In this document: positions 8,632 through 17,088 of the stretch, in pieces
Layout of the letters: each line of letters starts with the position of its first letter
Numbering within the stretch: the stretch's first letter is position 1
Source: Flavobacteriaceae bacterium
Lineage (GTDB): Bacteria > Bacteroidota > Bacteroidia > Flavobacteriales > Flavobacteriaceae
Direction of reading: 5' to 3'
Assembly: GCA_018646605.1 (NCBI GenBank)
Contig: JABGUL010000007.1
Coordinates: 1 to 64,000, forward strand
DNA: 64,000 nucleotides
Made by a program: the position numbers and the translations under genes
The notes under the pieces: model-generated
Seen by the model: the letters and a program-made list of their open reading frames with translations, nothing else
What the model was told of the DNA's origin: nothing
The model's database searches: none

Positions 8632-8640
8632 TTATCCACA
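8632..8640 (+). promoter_or_regulatory. perfect DnaA-box-like 9-mer
   Basis: TTATCCACA matches the strong DnaA box consensus exactly. It lies in the 229-base divergent region between the sigma operon and the LuxR-type gene. Only one copy was seen, so this is not an origin; it could be a DnaA-regulated site or chance. No further features were recognised in 8527-8755. Confidence 0.3.
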
Positions 8641-8755
8641 AATACATACCGTACAATACCCGAATGTCTCACTTTATTTGATCACTCTGATATAGCCTGT
8701 ATTTTTTGCATATTTGAGAACAATAACCCCAATACCTCGAACTAAATTATATTTT

Positions 8756-9292
8756 ATGCATACAAAGTCCTTTCATGGTGTTAAACATTCTTTAACAAAA
8801 AATGAGATGGTAATACTAAAATCAATTGCACTTGGATTGGATTGTGATACCATAAGATTATTAGTTGAAATATCTGAATATCAATATCAAACCCTTTGCA
8901 AAAATATTTTTTCCAAACTTCAAGTTGGCAATAGCTATGCTGCGGTTCAGTATGCATTTAAAAACGGATTATTGAATCAAAAGGAATACAACAGTGAAAA
9001 AATAAAAGGAATTACACTTGAATTTGCTACTCAAAATATTGAAAGATTAGAATCACTAACAGCTGGAGACCATAAAAGGAATCTATGGGAGTTTTATGAA
9101 TTTAGATTGGTTCATGACAATCAAATTAATGAAACAGACTCTCCAAATTATATTCGAATTAATAATTTTGGACAACGAAAAACGGGTTGGTTAACCTATA
9201 GTCCAATTAAGGTAAGAATGAATTCTATTGGAAAACTAGAGTATATAAACGAAATAAATCAATTTAATAAAACCCAAAAAACTTATCTATAA
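8756..9292 (+). CDS. LuxR/GerE-type helix-turn-helix regulator without receiver domain
   Basis: Residues about 10-72 match a LuxR C-terminal HTH: SLTKNEMVILKSIALGLDCDTI, then LCKNIFSKLQVGNSYAAVQYA and GLL. The usual order is inverted, as the HTH is N-terminal and about 100 residues of unrecognised sequence follow. There is no response-regulator receiver and no membrane segment, so the input signal is unknown. I chose ATG 8756; a TTG 42 bases upstream extends the frame with an implausible N-terminus. It is divergent from the sigma/Nramp operon and may regulate it, but nothing in the sequence proves this. Confidence 0.7.
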   Translation: MHTKSFHGVKHSLTKNEMVILKSIALGLDCDTIRLLVEISEYQYQTLCKNIFSKLQVGNSYAAVQYAFKNGLLNQKEYNSEKIKGITLEFATQNIERLESLTAGDHKRNLWEFYEFRLVHDNQINETDSPNYIRINNFGQRKTGWLTYSPIKVRMNSIGKLEYINEINQFNKTQKTYL

Positions 9293-9296
9293 AGTA

Positions 9297-9429
9297 AATC
9301 CCTTTTACAAATAGCCCGTGTATTGTTATACTTTACATAGAAAGCATACAAATAATGCTTAAGGCATTCACAACATTCATTAAATAAATATAGTGTTGTG
9401 GTTTGATTGAATTTTTTGTAAAAGGGGTT
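9297..9429. other. structured 133-base element bounded by 15-bp inverted repeats
   Basis: CCCTTTTACAAA at 9300-9311 is exactly complementary to 9415-9426, and pairing extends outward to 15 bp with one G-T wobble. Inside are two further hairpins: AAGCAT/ATGCTT (9342-9347 with 9355-9360) and CACAACA/TGTTGTG (9369-9375 with 9394-9400). The fold is therefore a three-way junction. It occupies the whole gap between two convergent genes. It could be a bidirectional terminator, a small non-coding RNA or a MITE-like repeat; no target-site duplication was seen. Confidence 0.55.
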
Positions 9430-9440
9430 GCTTTATTTTT

Positions 9441-9941
9441 TTAAAAAAGTTGATTTTTAAATTCCCATATTATCTTAATGAAGTAGTACCCGAAAGCTAA
9501 GGCGATCATAAATTTCAAAAAAACTCCAGTTAAAAAACCAACTAATGCACCAAAAGCAGCTTTTATTGCTCCTTTTTTATTGCTTTGATTGACATATAGT
9601 TCACCCAGAAATGCTCCAAAGAAAGGACCAATGATTAAACCAAAAGGACCTAAAAATAGAATTCCAACAATAATTCCAATACTGCTTCCAATTGTACTTC
9701 CCTTTCCTCCACCAAATTTTTTAGCTCCCAAAACAGCAATGATATTGTCAAATATGAAAATGAATAAAGCAATACAAAAACAAAGAATCAAGAATTGATT
9801 TTCAATAACAATGGAAGGTGCAAATCCAAGTATGAATAATCCTAACCATGAAGTTAATGGGCCCGGAATTACCGGAAGAAAACTACCTGCAATCCCAAGA
9901 AGAATAAAAAACCCAGCAAGGGATATAATGATTAAATCCAT
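9441..9941 (-). CDS. DUF456 family membrane protein
   Basis: The 166-residue protein has about four to five hydrophobic segments with the glycine-rich pattern of DUF456: FLPVIPGPLTSWLGLF near the N-terminus, GAKKFGGGKGSTIGSSIGI in the middle, and FLGPFGLIIGPFFGAFLGEL after it. The fold has internal symmetry. No biochemical function is known for the family. It is transcribed convergently to the LuxR-type gene and divergently from the lipoprotein/ruvC operon. Confidence 0.88.
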   Translation of the reverse strand: MDLIIISLAGFFILLGIAGSFLPVIPGPLTSWLGLFILGFAPSIVIENQFLILCFCIALFIFIFDNIIAVLGAKKFGGGKGSTIGSSIGIIVGILFLGPFGLIIGPFFGAFLGELYVNQSNKKGAIKAAFGALVGFLTGVFLKFMIALAFGYYFIKIIWEFKNQLF

Positions 9942-10033
9942 ACGTTAAAAATATCAATTTATATTTGACCAGCTCTTTGGATTAGACATAAATGAATAAA
10001 AAAGCGTAATTTTAGTACATAAAATAATTTCTC

Positions 10034-10531
10034 ATGGACAATAACTTAAAACCGTTTGTTTTTTTACTTGTAACTGTGTTTTTTTTGTCACTATCAGGAT
10101 GTCATTTATTTGAAACTACAAAAGTTTCTGAGAGTGAGATAAAGAGAGCTTCGAGTTGGTCTGATAAAGATCAGTATCCTAGATTTCTGAGCTGTGAGGG
10201 TCTAGAGGGTGAAGATGAAAAAAACTGTTTTGAATCGGTTATATCTTCAAAAATTTTAAATTATATAGAAGAACAGGATTGGATTGCTTCAGAAAATATT
10301 GACACTGAAGTTGTTTTAAACTTAGTAATAAATGAGGAAGGCTTTATATCGATGGCTTCACTAGATGCCTCAAGTAAAATAGAAGCCGCAATTCCAAATT
10401 TAGAAAGTACATTGGCTGATGCTGTAAATCAAATTCCTCAAGCCCAAGCAGCTATAAAGTCAAATGTTGGTACTTTAGTATCTACTTCTTTTAAACTTCC
10501 CATTAGAATTTCTGCTTTAGAAGATAATTAA
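10034..10531 (+). CDS. hypothetical lipoprotein with a TonB-C-like pattern
   Basis: A signal peptide with a good lipobox (LSLSGC, Cys at residue 23) predicts a lipoprotein. The mature part is acidic, with a conserved-looking pair of cysteines (SCEGL and NCFES). A C-terminal segment, VVLNLVINEEGFISMASLDAS, resembles the beta-strand pattern of TonB C-terminal-like domains in Bacteroidota proteins. Function is unknown. Its stop codon overlaps the ruvC start (TAATG), so the two genes are translationally coupled. Confidence 0.7.
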   Translation: MDNNLKPFVFLLVTVFFLSLSGCHLFETTKVSESEIKRASSWSDKDQYPRFLSCEGLEGEDEKNCFESVISSKILNYIEEQDWIASENIDTEVVLNLVINEEGFISMASLDASSKIEAAIPNLESTLADAVNQIPQAQAAIKSNVGTLVSTSFKLPIRISALEDN

Positions 10532-11085
10532 TGCAAAACGAGCAAATTATTCTAGGAATTGACCCCGGAACCACCATCATGGGATTTGGTTTAATAAAAA
10601 CAACCAAAAATTCTATGGAATTGATACAAATGCATGAATTGCATCTAAAAAAATACGATAACCATTTTATGAAATTGGGAATTATTTTCAAAAGAACGAT
10701 TGAGCTTATTGAGGAATACCATCCTGATGAACTTGCTATTGAAGCTCCTTTTTTCGGCAAAAATGTTCAATCGATGTTAAAGCTTGGGAGAGCACAGGGA
10801 GTAGCTATGGCAGCTGGTTTGTCACGTGAAATACCAATTACAGAATATTCACCTAAAAAAATTAAGATGGCCATAACAGGCAATGGTAATGCATCAAAAG
10901 AACAGGTAGCTAAAATGCTTCAAAGTCTTCTGAAAATTAAAACCTTGCCGAAGAATCTTGATGCTACCGATGGGTTGGCAGCAGCTGTTTGTCATTATTA
11001 TAATCAAGGGACTGTGGTGTCAGGAAAATCCTATACAGGATGGAGTGCTTTTGTAAATCAAAATCCTAAAAAAATACAATCCTAA
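10531..11085 (+). CDS. ruvC: Holliday junction resolvase RuvC
   Basis: RuvC cuts Holliday junctions symmetrically, together with RuvAB, during recombination repair. The acidic catalytic set is visible: the first Asp in LGIDPGTTIMGFGLI (Asp10), Glu in ELAIEAPFFGKN (about residue 70), and the final Asp residues in LDATDGLAAAVCHY (about 145-149). The length of 184 residues is normal. The start overlaps the lipoprotein stop by one base. ruvA and ruvB are not in the window. Confidence 0.95.
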   Translation: MQNEQIILGIDPGTTIMGFGLIKTTKNSMELIQMHELHLKKYDNHFMKLGIIFKRTIELIEEYHPDELAIEAPFFGKNVQSMLKLGRAQGVAMAAGLSREIPITEYSPKKIKMAITGNGNASKEQVAKMLQSLLKIKTLPKNLDATDGLAAAVCHYYNQGTVVSGKSYTGWSAFVNQNPKKIQS

Positions 11086-11110
11086 CCTAATTTTTCTATT
11101 CAAATAGGCA

Positions 11111-12235
11111 ATGTCCAATTTATACTTTCATTATCCTTTTTGTAAACAAGCCTGTCATTACTGTAATTTTCATTTTTCAACCAATCAAAAAGAAGTTGAT
11201 CAGTTAGAGGAGGGAATGTTAAAAGAGTTAGATCTTCGTCTTACAGAATTAAAAACTCCTTTGGAGAGTATCTATTTTGGTGGAGGTTCTCCTTCACTTT
11301 TATCAGCAGATAAACTCTCAAATCTTATTCATCAATCCAAAGCAAAATTTTCATTTCATGATGGGATAGAAATCACTTTAGAGGTAAACCCTGATGACGT
11401 TTCAAAAAGCTACTTAAAAGATGTCAAAGAAGCTGGAGTGAATCGTTTAAGTCTTGGAGTTCAGTCTTTTTATGAAAAAGACTTAAAATTAATGAATAGA
11501 GCCCATAGTGTTGATCAAGCCTTACAGTCTATGGAGTGGGTATCTTCTGTTTTTTCCAATTTCTCTGTTGATTTAATATACGGAATGCCAAATTCAACTC
11601 TTAAGGAGTGGGAGACAAATCTTAATCAAGCCCTAAAATTTAATCCTCCCCACATCTCAACTTATGCGCTTACAGTAGAAGAAAAAACAGCACTGTATTA
11701 CCAAGTAGAAAAAGGAGAGGTATTCCTTTTAATTGAAGAGGATGTTAAAGCTCAATATGATTTTTTGGTCAAACGTTTGGAGGCACTAAACTTTATCAAT
11801 TATGAGTTTTCAAATTTTGGAAAAAAAGACTTTTTCTCTATAAATAATCAAAATTATTGGAATGGGAAACCCTATCTGGGAATTGGTCCTTCAGCTCACA
11901 GTTATGATGGAGCGTCAACGAGAACATGGAATGTTTCAAATAATCATAAATATGTTGCCGCACTTAAAAAGGGTTTTTTAGACAATGAAACGGAGCGGCT
12001 AAGCAAAAAAGATCAGTATAACGAATATGTCATGATTGGGCTAAGAAAAATAGAGGGTCTTTCAAAAGAACATGTTGAAAAAACTTTTGGTAAAACATAT
12101 GCTGCTTATCTAGAGTCTCAAGTATCAAGGCATTTGGAAGAGAGAAACCTTTTCTGGGATGGTGATTTTCTGAAAATTACACCCAAAGCTAAATTTTTAT
12201 CTGACGGTCTTGCGGCCGATTTATTTAAGATTTAA
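11111..12235 (+). CDS. hemW: HemW-like radical SAM protein (heme chaperone)
   Basis: The N-terminus FHYPFCKQACHYCNFHFS carries the CxxxCxxC motif that binds the radical SAM 4Fe-4S cluster, with the HemW-type extra residue pattern after it. Further landmarks are YFGGGSPSLLS, NRLSLGVQSF and the C-terminal HemN_C domain (WNGKPYLGIGPSAHSY). HemW was long annotated as oxygen-independent coproporphyrinogen oxidase, but the family is now regarded as heme chaperones for respiratory enzymes. The length of 374 is normal. It follows ruvC after 25 bases, probably in the same transcript. Confidence 0.92.
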   Translation: MSNLYFHYPFCKQACHYCNFHFSTNQKEVDQLEEGMLKELDLRLTELKTPLESIYFGGGSPSLLSADKLSNLIHQSKAKFSFHDGIEITLEVNPDDVSKSYLKDVKEAGVNRLSLGVQSFYEKDLKLMNRAHSVDQALQSMEWVSSVFSNFSVDLIYGMPNSTLKEWETNLNQALKFNPPHISTYALTVEEKTALYYQVEKGEVFLLIEEDVKAQYDFLVKRLEALNFINYEFSNFGKKDFFSINNQNYWNGKPYLGIGPSAHSYDGASTRTWNVSNNHKYVAALKKGFLDNETERLSKKDQYNEYVMIGLRKIEGLSKEHVEKTFGKTYAAYLESQVSRHLEERNLFWDGDFLKITPKAKFLSDGLAADLFKI

Positions 12236-12244
12236 ATGACAAAA

Positions 12245-13639
12245 TTATTGCTGTCTTAATAGCGCAATGTAATGATGGTAAAAACGTGGAATGGTCTCTA
12301 TTCCTTTGAAGAAATTAAAAAGGCCATAATGTTCATTGGGAGAGTGAATAGCATCACTATCCAAACCAAATCCCATTAATATTGATTTTACACCTAACTC
12401 TTTTTCAAACATAGGGACTATGGGAATACTCCCACCCCCTCTACTCGGAATTGGGGCAATACCAAAAGTGTCATTGTAAGCCTTATGTGCAGCTTGATAT
12501 CCAATAGTGTCTGTTGGAGTTACATATGCATATCCTCCATGGTGTTTAAGAACCTCAACTTTTACTCCTTCTGGAGCTAATGAGGTAAAATAGTTGCTAA
12601 ATAAGTCACTGATTTCGTTCCATTCTTGGTCTGGAACCAGACGCATTGATATTTTTGCATGTGCTTTACTTGCAATTACGGTCTTGGCACCTTCACCGAT
12701 ATATCCACCCCAAATGCCATTTACATCAAGTGTAGGACGAATTGTTCTTCGCTCTTCATTGTTATATCCCGCCTCTCCCTGAACCGCATTTATTCCAATC
12801 GAAGATTTAAATTCTTCTAAATCAAATGGAGCTTTAGCCATTTCATTACGATCCTCTTGTGATAGTTCTTCAACACGATCATAAAATCCAGGTATTGTGA
12901 CTTTACGATCTTTATCGTGAAGTTTAGCAATCATATCACACAATATATTGATTGGGTTGGCAACAGATCCCCCATACAATCCTGAGTGTAAATCACGATT
13001 GGGTCCAGTAACTGTAACTTCCATATAACTCAATCCACGTAAGCCTGTTGAAATGGAAGGCTGGGTTTTAGATATCATTCCAGTATCGGAAATTAAAATT
13101 ATATCACAGTTTAATTTTTCTTTATTATTTTTTACAAACTCCTCAAGGTTGTCACTTCCAACTTCTTCTTCTCCTTCAATCATGAATTTGATATTGCAAT
13201 CGAGTTCACCTTCATTGAGCATAACCTCTAGCGCTTTGATATGCATAAAAACCTGACCTTTGTCATCACAAGCCCCTCGAGCAAAAACGGCTCCATCTGG
13301 ATGAATTTCTGTTGCCTTTACTATGGGTTCAAAGGGCGGGCTATCCCACAATTCAACAGGATCTGGAGGTTGCACATCATAATGTCCATAAACTAAAACT
13401 GTAGGTAGACTTGAATCAATAAGATATTCTCCGTAAACAATTGGATGTCCAGGAGTTTTGATAATTTCTGTTTTGAGGCAACCTGCCTTTTGAAGCGCAT
13501 TTTTCACCCATTCAGCAGCTGTTTTAACATCGTTTTTAAACTCAGGATCAGCGCTAACAGAGGGTATTTTTAAAAAATCCATCCATTCATTTAAAAAACG
13601 TTTTTGAGTTGATGTTAAGTCCATAAGTATATCGTTCAA
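12245..13639 (-). CDS. M20 family dipeptidase
   Basis: The 464-residue protein matches the cytosolic carnosinase-like M20 group. Zinc-site motifs in order are VYGHYDVQPPDP (His/Asp, about residue 85), ARGACDDKGQ (Asp about 120), EGEEEVGS (catalytic and metal Glu pair, about 155) and ISDTGM (Asp about 185); the C-terminal His lies near AIHSPNEHYG. The dimerisation lid domain occupies about residues 200-370. There is no signal peptide, so it acts on cytoplasmic peptides. It converges on hemW with nine bases between stops. Confidence 0.93.
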   Translation of the reverse strand: MNDILMDLTSTQKRFLNEWMDFLKIPSVSADPEFKNDVKTAAEWVKNALQKAGCLKTEIIKTPGHPIVYGEYLIDSSLPTVLVYGHYDVQPPDPVELWDSPPFEPIVKATEIHPDGAVFARGACDDKGQVFMHIKALEVMLNEGELDCNIKFMIEGEEEVGSDNLEEFVKNNKEKLNCDIILISDTGMISKTQPSISTGLRGLSYMEVTVTGPNRDLHSGLYGGSVANPINILCDMIAKLHDKDRKVTIPGFYDRVEELSQEDRNEMAKAPFDLEEFKSSIGINAVQGEAGYNNEERRTIRPTLDVNGIWGGYIGEGAKTVIASKAHAKISMRLVPDQEWNEISDLFSNYFTSLAPEGVKVEVLKHHGGYAYVTPTDTIGYQAAHKAYNDTFGIAPIPSRGGGSIPIVPMFEKELGVKSILMGFGLDSDAIHSPNEHYGLFNFFKGIETIPRFYHHYIALLRQQ

Positions 13640-13704
13640 GATTTATTTGTAAAGTTAACTAATGTATTTTTTTTGGAAGAGGAAATTTTATTGGAAAACT
13701 TAAT

Positions 13705-13712
13705 TATATTTG
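13705..13712 (+). promoter_or_regulatory. -7 element of the tRNA-Leu promoter
   Basis: TATATTTG fits the Bacteroidota TAnnTTTG -7 consensus and ends 11 bases before the mature tRNA 5' end, a sensible distance for a short 5' leader. No good -33 TTTG was found at the ideal distance. Confidence 0.45.
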
Positions 13713-13723
13713 TCGTCCCTAAA

Positions 13724-13808
13724 GCGGGTGTGGTGAAATTGGTAGACACGCTAGACTTAGGATCTAGTGCTTCGCGGCATGGGGGTTCGAGTCCCTTCAC
13801 CCGCACCA
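13724..13808 (+). tRNA. tRNA-Leu (anticodon UAG)
   Basis: The 85-base gene folds as a class II tRNA. The acceptor stem is GCGGGTG paired with the 3' CACCCGC, and CCA is encoded. The D-arm is GTGAAATTGGTAGACAC, and the anticodon stem is CTAGA/TCTAG around loop CTTAGGA with anticodon TAG. The long variable arm TGCTTCGCGGCA is typical of leucine tRNAs, and the T-loop is TTCGAGT. It reads CUA and, by wobble, other CUN codons. A terminator follows directly. Confidence 0.98.
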
Positions 13809-13812
13809 TCAG

Positions 13813-13841
13813 AAAGCCAAGACGATGTTCTTGGCTTTTTT
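13813..13841 (+). terminator. intrinsic terminator of tRNA-Leu
   Basis: AAAGCCAAGA at 13813-13822 pairs with TCTTGGCTTT at 13829-13838 around a 6-base loop, and the T-run continues to 13841. The 10-bp stem starts four bases after the tRNA CCA. Confidence 0.88.
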
Positions 13842-13846
13842 GTTTT

Positions 13847-14038
13847 ATGGGTCCAGAGATTATTATTGCTTTTTTTATGTTTCTAGGTCTTCTTTTTTGG
13901 GGGATGATCAAGGCAGTTTGGTGGGTTTTAAAGAGAATATCAAACTTAGTTTTTATTCCTTGGATGTATGTCACTAATATGATCAGACAGAAATTTTGGG
14001 GATTGCCTGAGCGAAAAAATCAAAAGCATCTTTTTTAA
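13847..14038 (+). CDS. possible small membrane protein (63 aa)
   Basis: From an ATG at 13847 the frame encodes a hydrophobic N-terminus (IIIAFFMFLGLLFWGMIKAV), a second amphipathic aromatic stretch (VLKRISNLVFIPWMYV) and a basic tail. It begins six bases after the tRNA terminator, so a promoter of its own is hard to place; read-through or a promoter inside the tRNA would be needed. The frame extends upstream through the tRNA, but that part cannot be coding. No family was recognised. Confidence 0.4.
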   Translation: MGPEIIIAFFMFLGLLFWGMIKAVWWVLKRISNLVFIPWMYVTNMIRQKFWGLPERKNQKHLF

Positions 14039-14106
14039 AGTCAAGTTGATTTTGACCCTATTTAAGAAATTATTATTTTAGGATACTTTAATTTTTAAAA
14101 AAGCAT

Positions 14107-14400
14107 ATGAAATCTTTAAATGAAAATTGGTTTGCCTTCACGCTAGTAGCCGTAATATTTGGAATTTTAGGTTTTCTTTTAGGAAAACAAGGAGGTCATA
14201 GTAAGTGCCCTATGATGGATTTTCCCCATGCGATTCAAATGGATGAATTTGGTGGGATGAAAAAAGGGGGTAATATGTTTATGTTTAAATCAGATAGAAT
14301 GATGAATGGAAAAGATGGATTTGAAATTGGCATAGACACTATTCATTCTGGAGGAGAAAAACAAATTAAAGTAAGAGTAATAACAGATAAAGAGGAATAA
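14107..14400 (+). CDS. small Met-rich membrane-anchored protein (97 aa)
   Basis: One N-terminal membrane helix (about residues 9-27, FAFTLVAVIFGILGFLLG) is followed by a hydrophilic tail rich in methionine and glycine (CPMMDF, GGMKKGGNMFMFKSDRMM), ending in a beta-like KQIKVRVIT. Met-rich exported segments can bind copper, but here this is only a suggestion. The gene stands alone between the tRNA and xdhC. I do not recognise the family. Confidence 0.6.
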   Translation: MKSLNENWFAFTLVAVIFGILGFLLGKQGGHSKCPMMDFPHAIQMDEFGGMKKGGNMFMFKSDRMMNGKDGFEIGIDTIHSGGEKQIKVRVITDKEE

Positions 14401-14488
14401 TTTTTTTACTTCCCTTTTGTTAAGTTGCTATATTCTACTTTAGAAGTGATTCAATATCTTTAACGAGATTGTTATTCATCTGAACTTT

Positions 14489-15499
14489 ATGACACATGAA
14501 ATTTTAACACTTTTAGAAACAGCCCAGCGGTGGCATGCTCAGGGGAAAAGACTTGTTTTAGCCACCGTAGTTAGCTTGGAAGGATCATCCTATAGACGCC
14601 CCGGAGTTAGAATGTTGATTGCTGATTCAAACGAAATGTGTGGCGCAGTGAGTGGTGGTTGTGTAGAGAAAGAAGTATTATATAAAGCTCAATCAGTCTT
14701 CAGTAAAGGAATTCCAAAAATAATGTCATATGACGGTCGGTATAGATTGGGTTGTGAAGGAATTCTATATCTACTAATTGAACCCTTTCATGTTTCTGAA
14801 TCATTGGCTATTTTATTAGAAAGTATTAATTCTAGAATCTCTTTTAATTGTGTTTCTTATTATTCATTATCAGAAGGAGAAGATACTTCCTTAGGTTCAC
14901 AATTTATAATTGACTCTGTAATGATTCCAGTGCAAAAGAATTATCAGCCATCGGAAGAAATACAGCTTTGTTTTGAGCAAGAATTTCCGCCTCTTTTTCA
15001 GTTGTATATTTTTGGGTCTGAACATGATGCAGTAGCATTGTGTCGGATGGCTTCTGAAATGGGTTGGAGGGTTACGATTATCGCTGCTCCTGATGAAGCC
15101 AAAACAATTGACTTTTTTCCGGGTGCTTATGAGCTTCTCACCCTTACTTTTGCGGAAATTGAATCATATTCTTTTGATTCTGATACAGCTATAGTCCTAA
15201 TGTCACACAGCTTCAATAAGGATGTTCAATATTTAATTGCACTAGCTGAGGTTAAGCCCATCTATTTTGGGTTGCTCGGTCCCTCAAAAAGGAGGGAACA
15301 ATTAATTCATGAATTTTTAAAGCATAAACCTGAAACAACCACTGACTTTTTAGATCAACTATATGGTCCTGCAGGTATAAATTTAGGTGCTGAAAATGCC
15401 CATGAGATTTCTATTTCTATTATTGCTGAGATACTAAGTGTTACCCGGAATCAAAAACCCTCTCCACTGAGAGAGAAAAAGGGAAGAATTCATGAATAA
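14489..15499 (+). CDS. XdhC/CoxI family maturation factor of molybdenum hydroxylases
   Basis: XdhC-type proteins bind the molybdenum cofactor, aid its sulfuration and hand it to xanthine dehydrogenase-family enzymes. The N-terminal domain shows LATVVSLEGSSYRRPGVRM and CGAVSGGCVEKEV (about residues 55-67). The C-terminal Rossmann-like domain shows LYIFGSEHDAVAL, SHSFNKDVQYL and FGLLGPSKRRE with GPAGINLGAENAHEIS. The length of 336 is normal. It overlaps the cytidylyltransferase gene by 8 bases and faces the large Moco/hydroxylase operon, consistent with serving the hydroxylase at 21.8-24.5 kb. Confidence 0.93.
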   Translation: MTHEILTLLETAQRWHAQGKRLVLATVVSLEGSSYRRPGVRMLIADSNEMCGAVSGGCVEKEVLYKAQSVFSKGIPKIMSYDGRYRLGCEGILYLLIEPFHVSESLAILLESINSRISFNCVSYYSLSEGEDTSLGSQFIIDSVMIPVQKNYQPSEEIQLCFEQEFPPLFQLYIFGSEHDAVALCRMASEMGWRVTIIAAPDEAKTIDFFPGAYELLTLTFAEIESYSFDSDTAIVLMSHSFNKDVQYLIALAEVKPIYFGLLGPSKRREQLIHEFLKHKPETTTDFLDQLYGPAGINLGAENAHEISISIIAEILSVTRNQKPSPLREKKGRIHE

Positions 15500-16094
15500 C
15501 ATTCCCAGCGTCCTCGTTGCTGCAGGAGCTTCTAGAAGGATGGGGCAGCCTAAACAGTTGCTGCCATGGAATCACCACACACTCATTGAACACCAAGTCA
15601 ATACTTTACTTACTTTTTCTCAGGAAGTTTATGTAATATTAGGTGCTTATGCAGATCAAATTCGTCCCTTTCTTAAAAATTATTCGGTTAACATTATTCA
15701 GTGTGAAGATTGGGAAAAAGGAATGGGAAATTCTTTGTCTTTTGGAATAAGAAAAATCAAAAAAGAAGTCGAAGCCATTGACGGTATATTAATTTCTTTG
15801 ATAGATCAACCTTTAGTAAATCATGAACATTTACAAATTTTGAGAAGTACATTTAAAGCAGGTGGAAGAGAAATAATCGCTTCAGCTTCAAGCCATGGAT
15901 GGGTTGGGGTTCCTGCTCTTTTTAGCGCTCATTATCTAGCTGCCTTAGCTTCATTAAAAGGAGAAGAAGGGGCAAAAAAAATTATAAATGCTGAATCAAA
16001 AAATGTAATTAAAGTTCAGGGGAAAGACCTCTTAGTAGATATGGATACACCAGAAATTTATCAGGAGCTTTTTCAAAAATTTAGCCTCCAATAG
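15492..16094 (+). CDS. molybdenum cofactor cytidylyltransferase-like nucleotidyltransferase
   Basis: The 200-residue protein begins with the nucleotidyltransferase signature VLVAAGASRRMGQPKQLLPW (residues 7-26). It has the metal-binding SLIDQPLV motif (about residue 98) and a final DMDTPEIYQEL, typical of the MocA/MobA-like group. Next to xdhC, and with a xanthine-dehydrogenase-family client nearby, CMP transfer to Moco giving the cytosine dinucleotide form is more likely than the GMP form made by MobA. The start overlaps xdhC by 8 bases, and the end overlaps the convergent moaA by 14. Confidence 0.88.
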   Translation: MNNIPSVLVAAGASRRMGQPKQLLPWNHHTLIEHQVNTLLTFSQEVYVILGAYADQIRPFLKNYSVNIIQCEDWEKGMGNSLSFGIRKIKKEVEAIDGILISLIDQPLVNHEHLQILRSTFKAGGREIIASASSHGWVGVPALFSAHYLAALASLKGEEGAKKIINAESKNVIKVQGKDLLVDMDTPEIYQELFQKFSLQ

Positions 16095-17088
16095 TAATCA
16101 TACTTCTGTTTTTTTTATGATTCTGAAGATCTTCAAAGCTTTCATTAGAGTCCATTCCAGATCTTATTGCATATTTTCCGATCACCGCCTTTTTGATTAT
16201 AGGTTCAAGATCTTCTTTATTTCTAAGGGCTGAAAGTAAATCACTTTCTTTATCTGAAAACAAACAATTTTTAAGTTGTCCATTAGCTGTTAATCTCAGA
16301 CGATTGCAAGTGTCGCAAAAAGGATTGGTTACTGTACTGATTATTGCAAAACTCCCCTCAAAACCATTTATTTTAAAATTCTTTGCCGTATCATTTGGTG
16401 CGTCATCCAGGCGTATTATATTGTCAGTGCTGAAGTTTTTATGAACTTCTTTCATGATTTCTTCAAATGTAACGGTTTTATCTCTCTTCCATTTATTTCC
16501 ATCAAAGGGCATGAATTCAATAAAGCGAAAAGAAATAGGATAATCTTTTGTAAAATTGATAAAATCAATGATTTCATCATCATTTATTCCTTTCATTAAA
16601 ACAGCATTAATTTTGACATTAAACCCTTCTCGAATTAATTTCAGAATGTTTTGATGAACTTGATCAAAATAATTTCGGAAGGTTATCTCTTGAAAACGTT
16701 TTGCCTGAAGGGTATCAAGACTTATGTTGATTGAGTGTACTCCTGAGTCTTTGAGAAGGGGGATGTGGCGGTCTATAGAAAAAGCATTAGAAGTTAACGA
16801 AAGTTGAACCGGCAATTGTGATAATCTTGAGAGGATGTCTGGAAAATCTTTTCTGACCAAGGGTTCCCCACCGGTAAGGCGGATTTTATTGACACCATTC
16901 TTTACAAATAATGCAGCTAAAGAGAAAATTTCCTCAGCATTCATTAATTGGGGCTTGGGAGTGAGGGTTACTCCCTCTTGAGGCATACAATAAGAACAAC
17001 GTAAATTACAACGCTCCGTTAGGGAAATTCTCAAATAATTATGACCTCTCCCAAAGGAGTCTGTAAGTATAGGTTTTATAGATGTCAT
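16081..17088 (-). CDS. moaA: GTP 3',8-cyclase MoaA
   Basis: MoaA, a radical SAM enzyme, starts molybdopterin synthesis by cyclising GTP. The SAM cluster motif is CNLRCSYCMPQEG (about residues 27-39). KIRLTGGEPLVRKDF is the SAM-binding GGEP region. The second cluster is in NPFCDTCNRLRLTANGQLK plus C at NCLF. The protein ends in Gly-Gly (MITIGG), the functional C-terminal tail of MoaA. It overlaps moaCB by four bases (ATGA) and is the last gene of the minus-strand operon. Confidence 0.97.
   Translation of the reverse strand: MTSIKPILTDSFGRGHNYLRISLTERCNLRCSYCMPQEGVTLTPKPQLMNAEEIFSLAALFVKNGVNKIRLTGGEPLVRKDFPDILSRLSQLPVQLSLTSNAFSIDRHIPLLKDSGVHSINISLDTLQAKRFQEITFRNYFDQVHQNILKLIREGFNVKINAVLMKGINDDEIIDFINFTKDYPISFRFIEFMPFDGNKWKRDKTVTFEEIMKEVHKNFSTDNIIRLDDAPNDTAKNFKINGFEGSFAIISTVTNPFCDTCNRLRLTANGQLKNCLFSDKESDLLSALRNKEDLEPIIKKAVIGKYAIRSGMDSNESFEDLQNHKKNRSMITIGG

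Noticed and set aside
8632-8640. DnaA box as part of a replication origin
   Set aside because: Only one box, no AT-rich unwinding element pattern and no dnaA or dnaN nearby.
8714-8755. Upstream TTG start for the LuxR-type gene
   Set aside because: It adds an implausible N-terminus; ATG 8756 is preferred.
13636-14038. Long open frames on both strands crossing the tRNA-Leu gene
   Set aside because: Both run through the tRNA and its terminator; only the part after 13847 on the plus strand could be a separate small gene.
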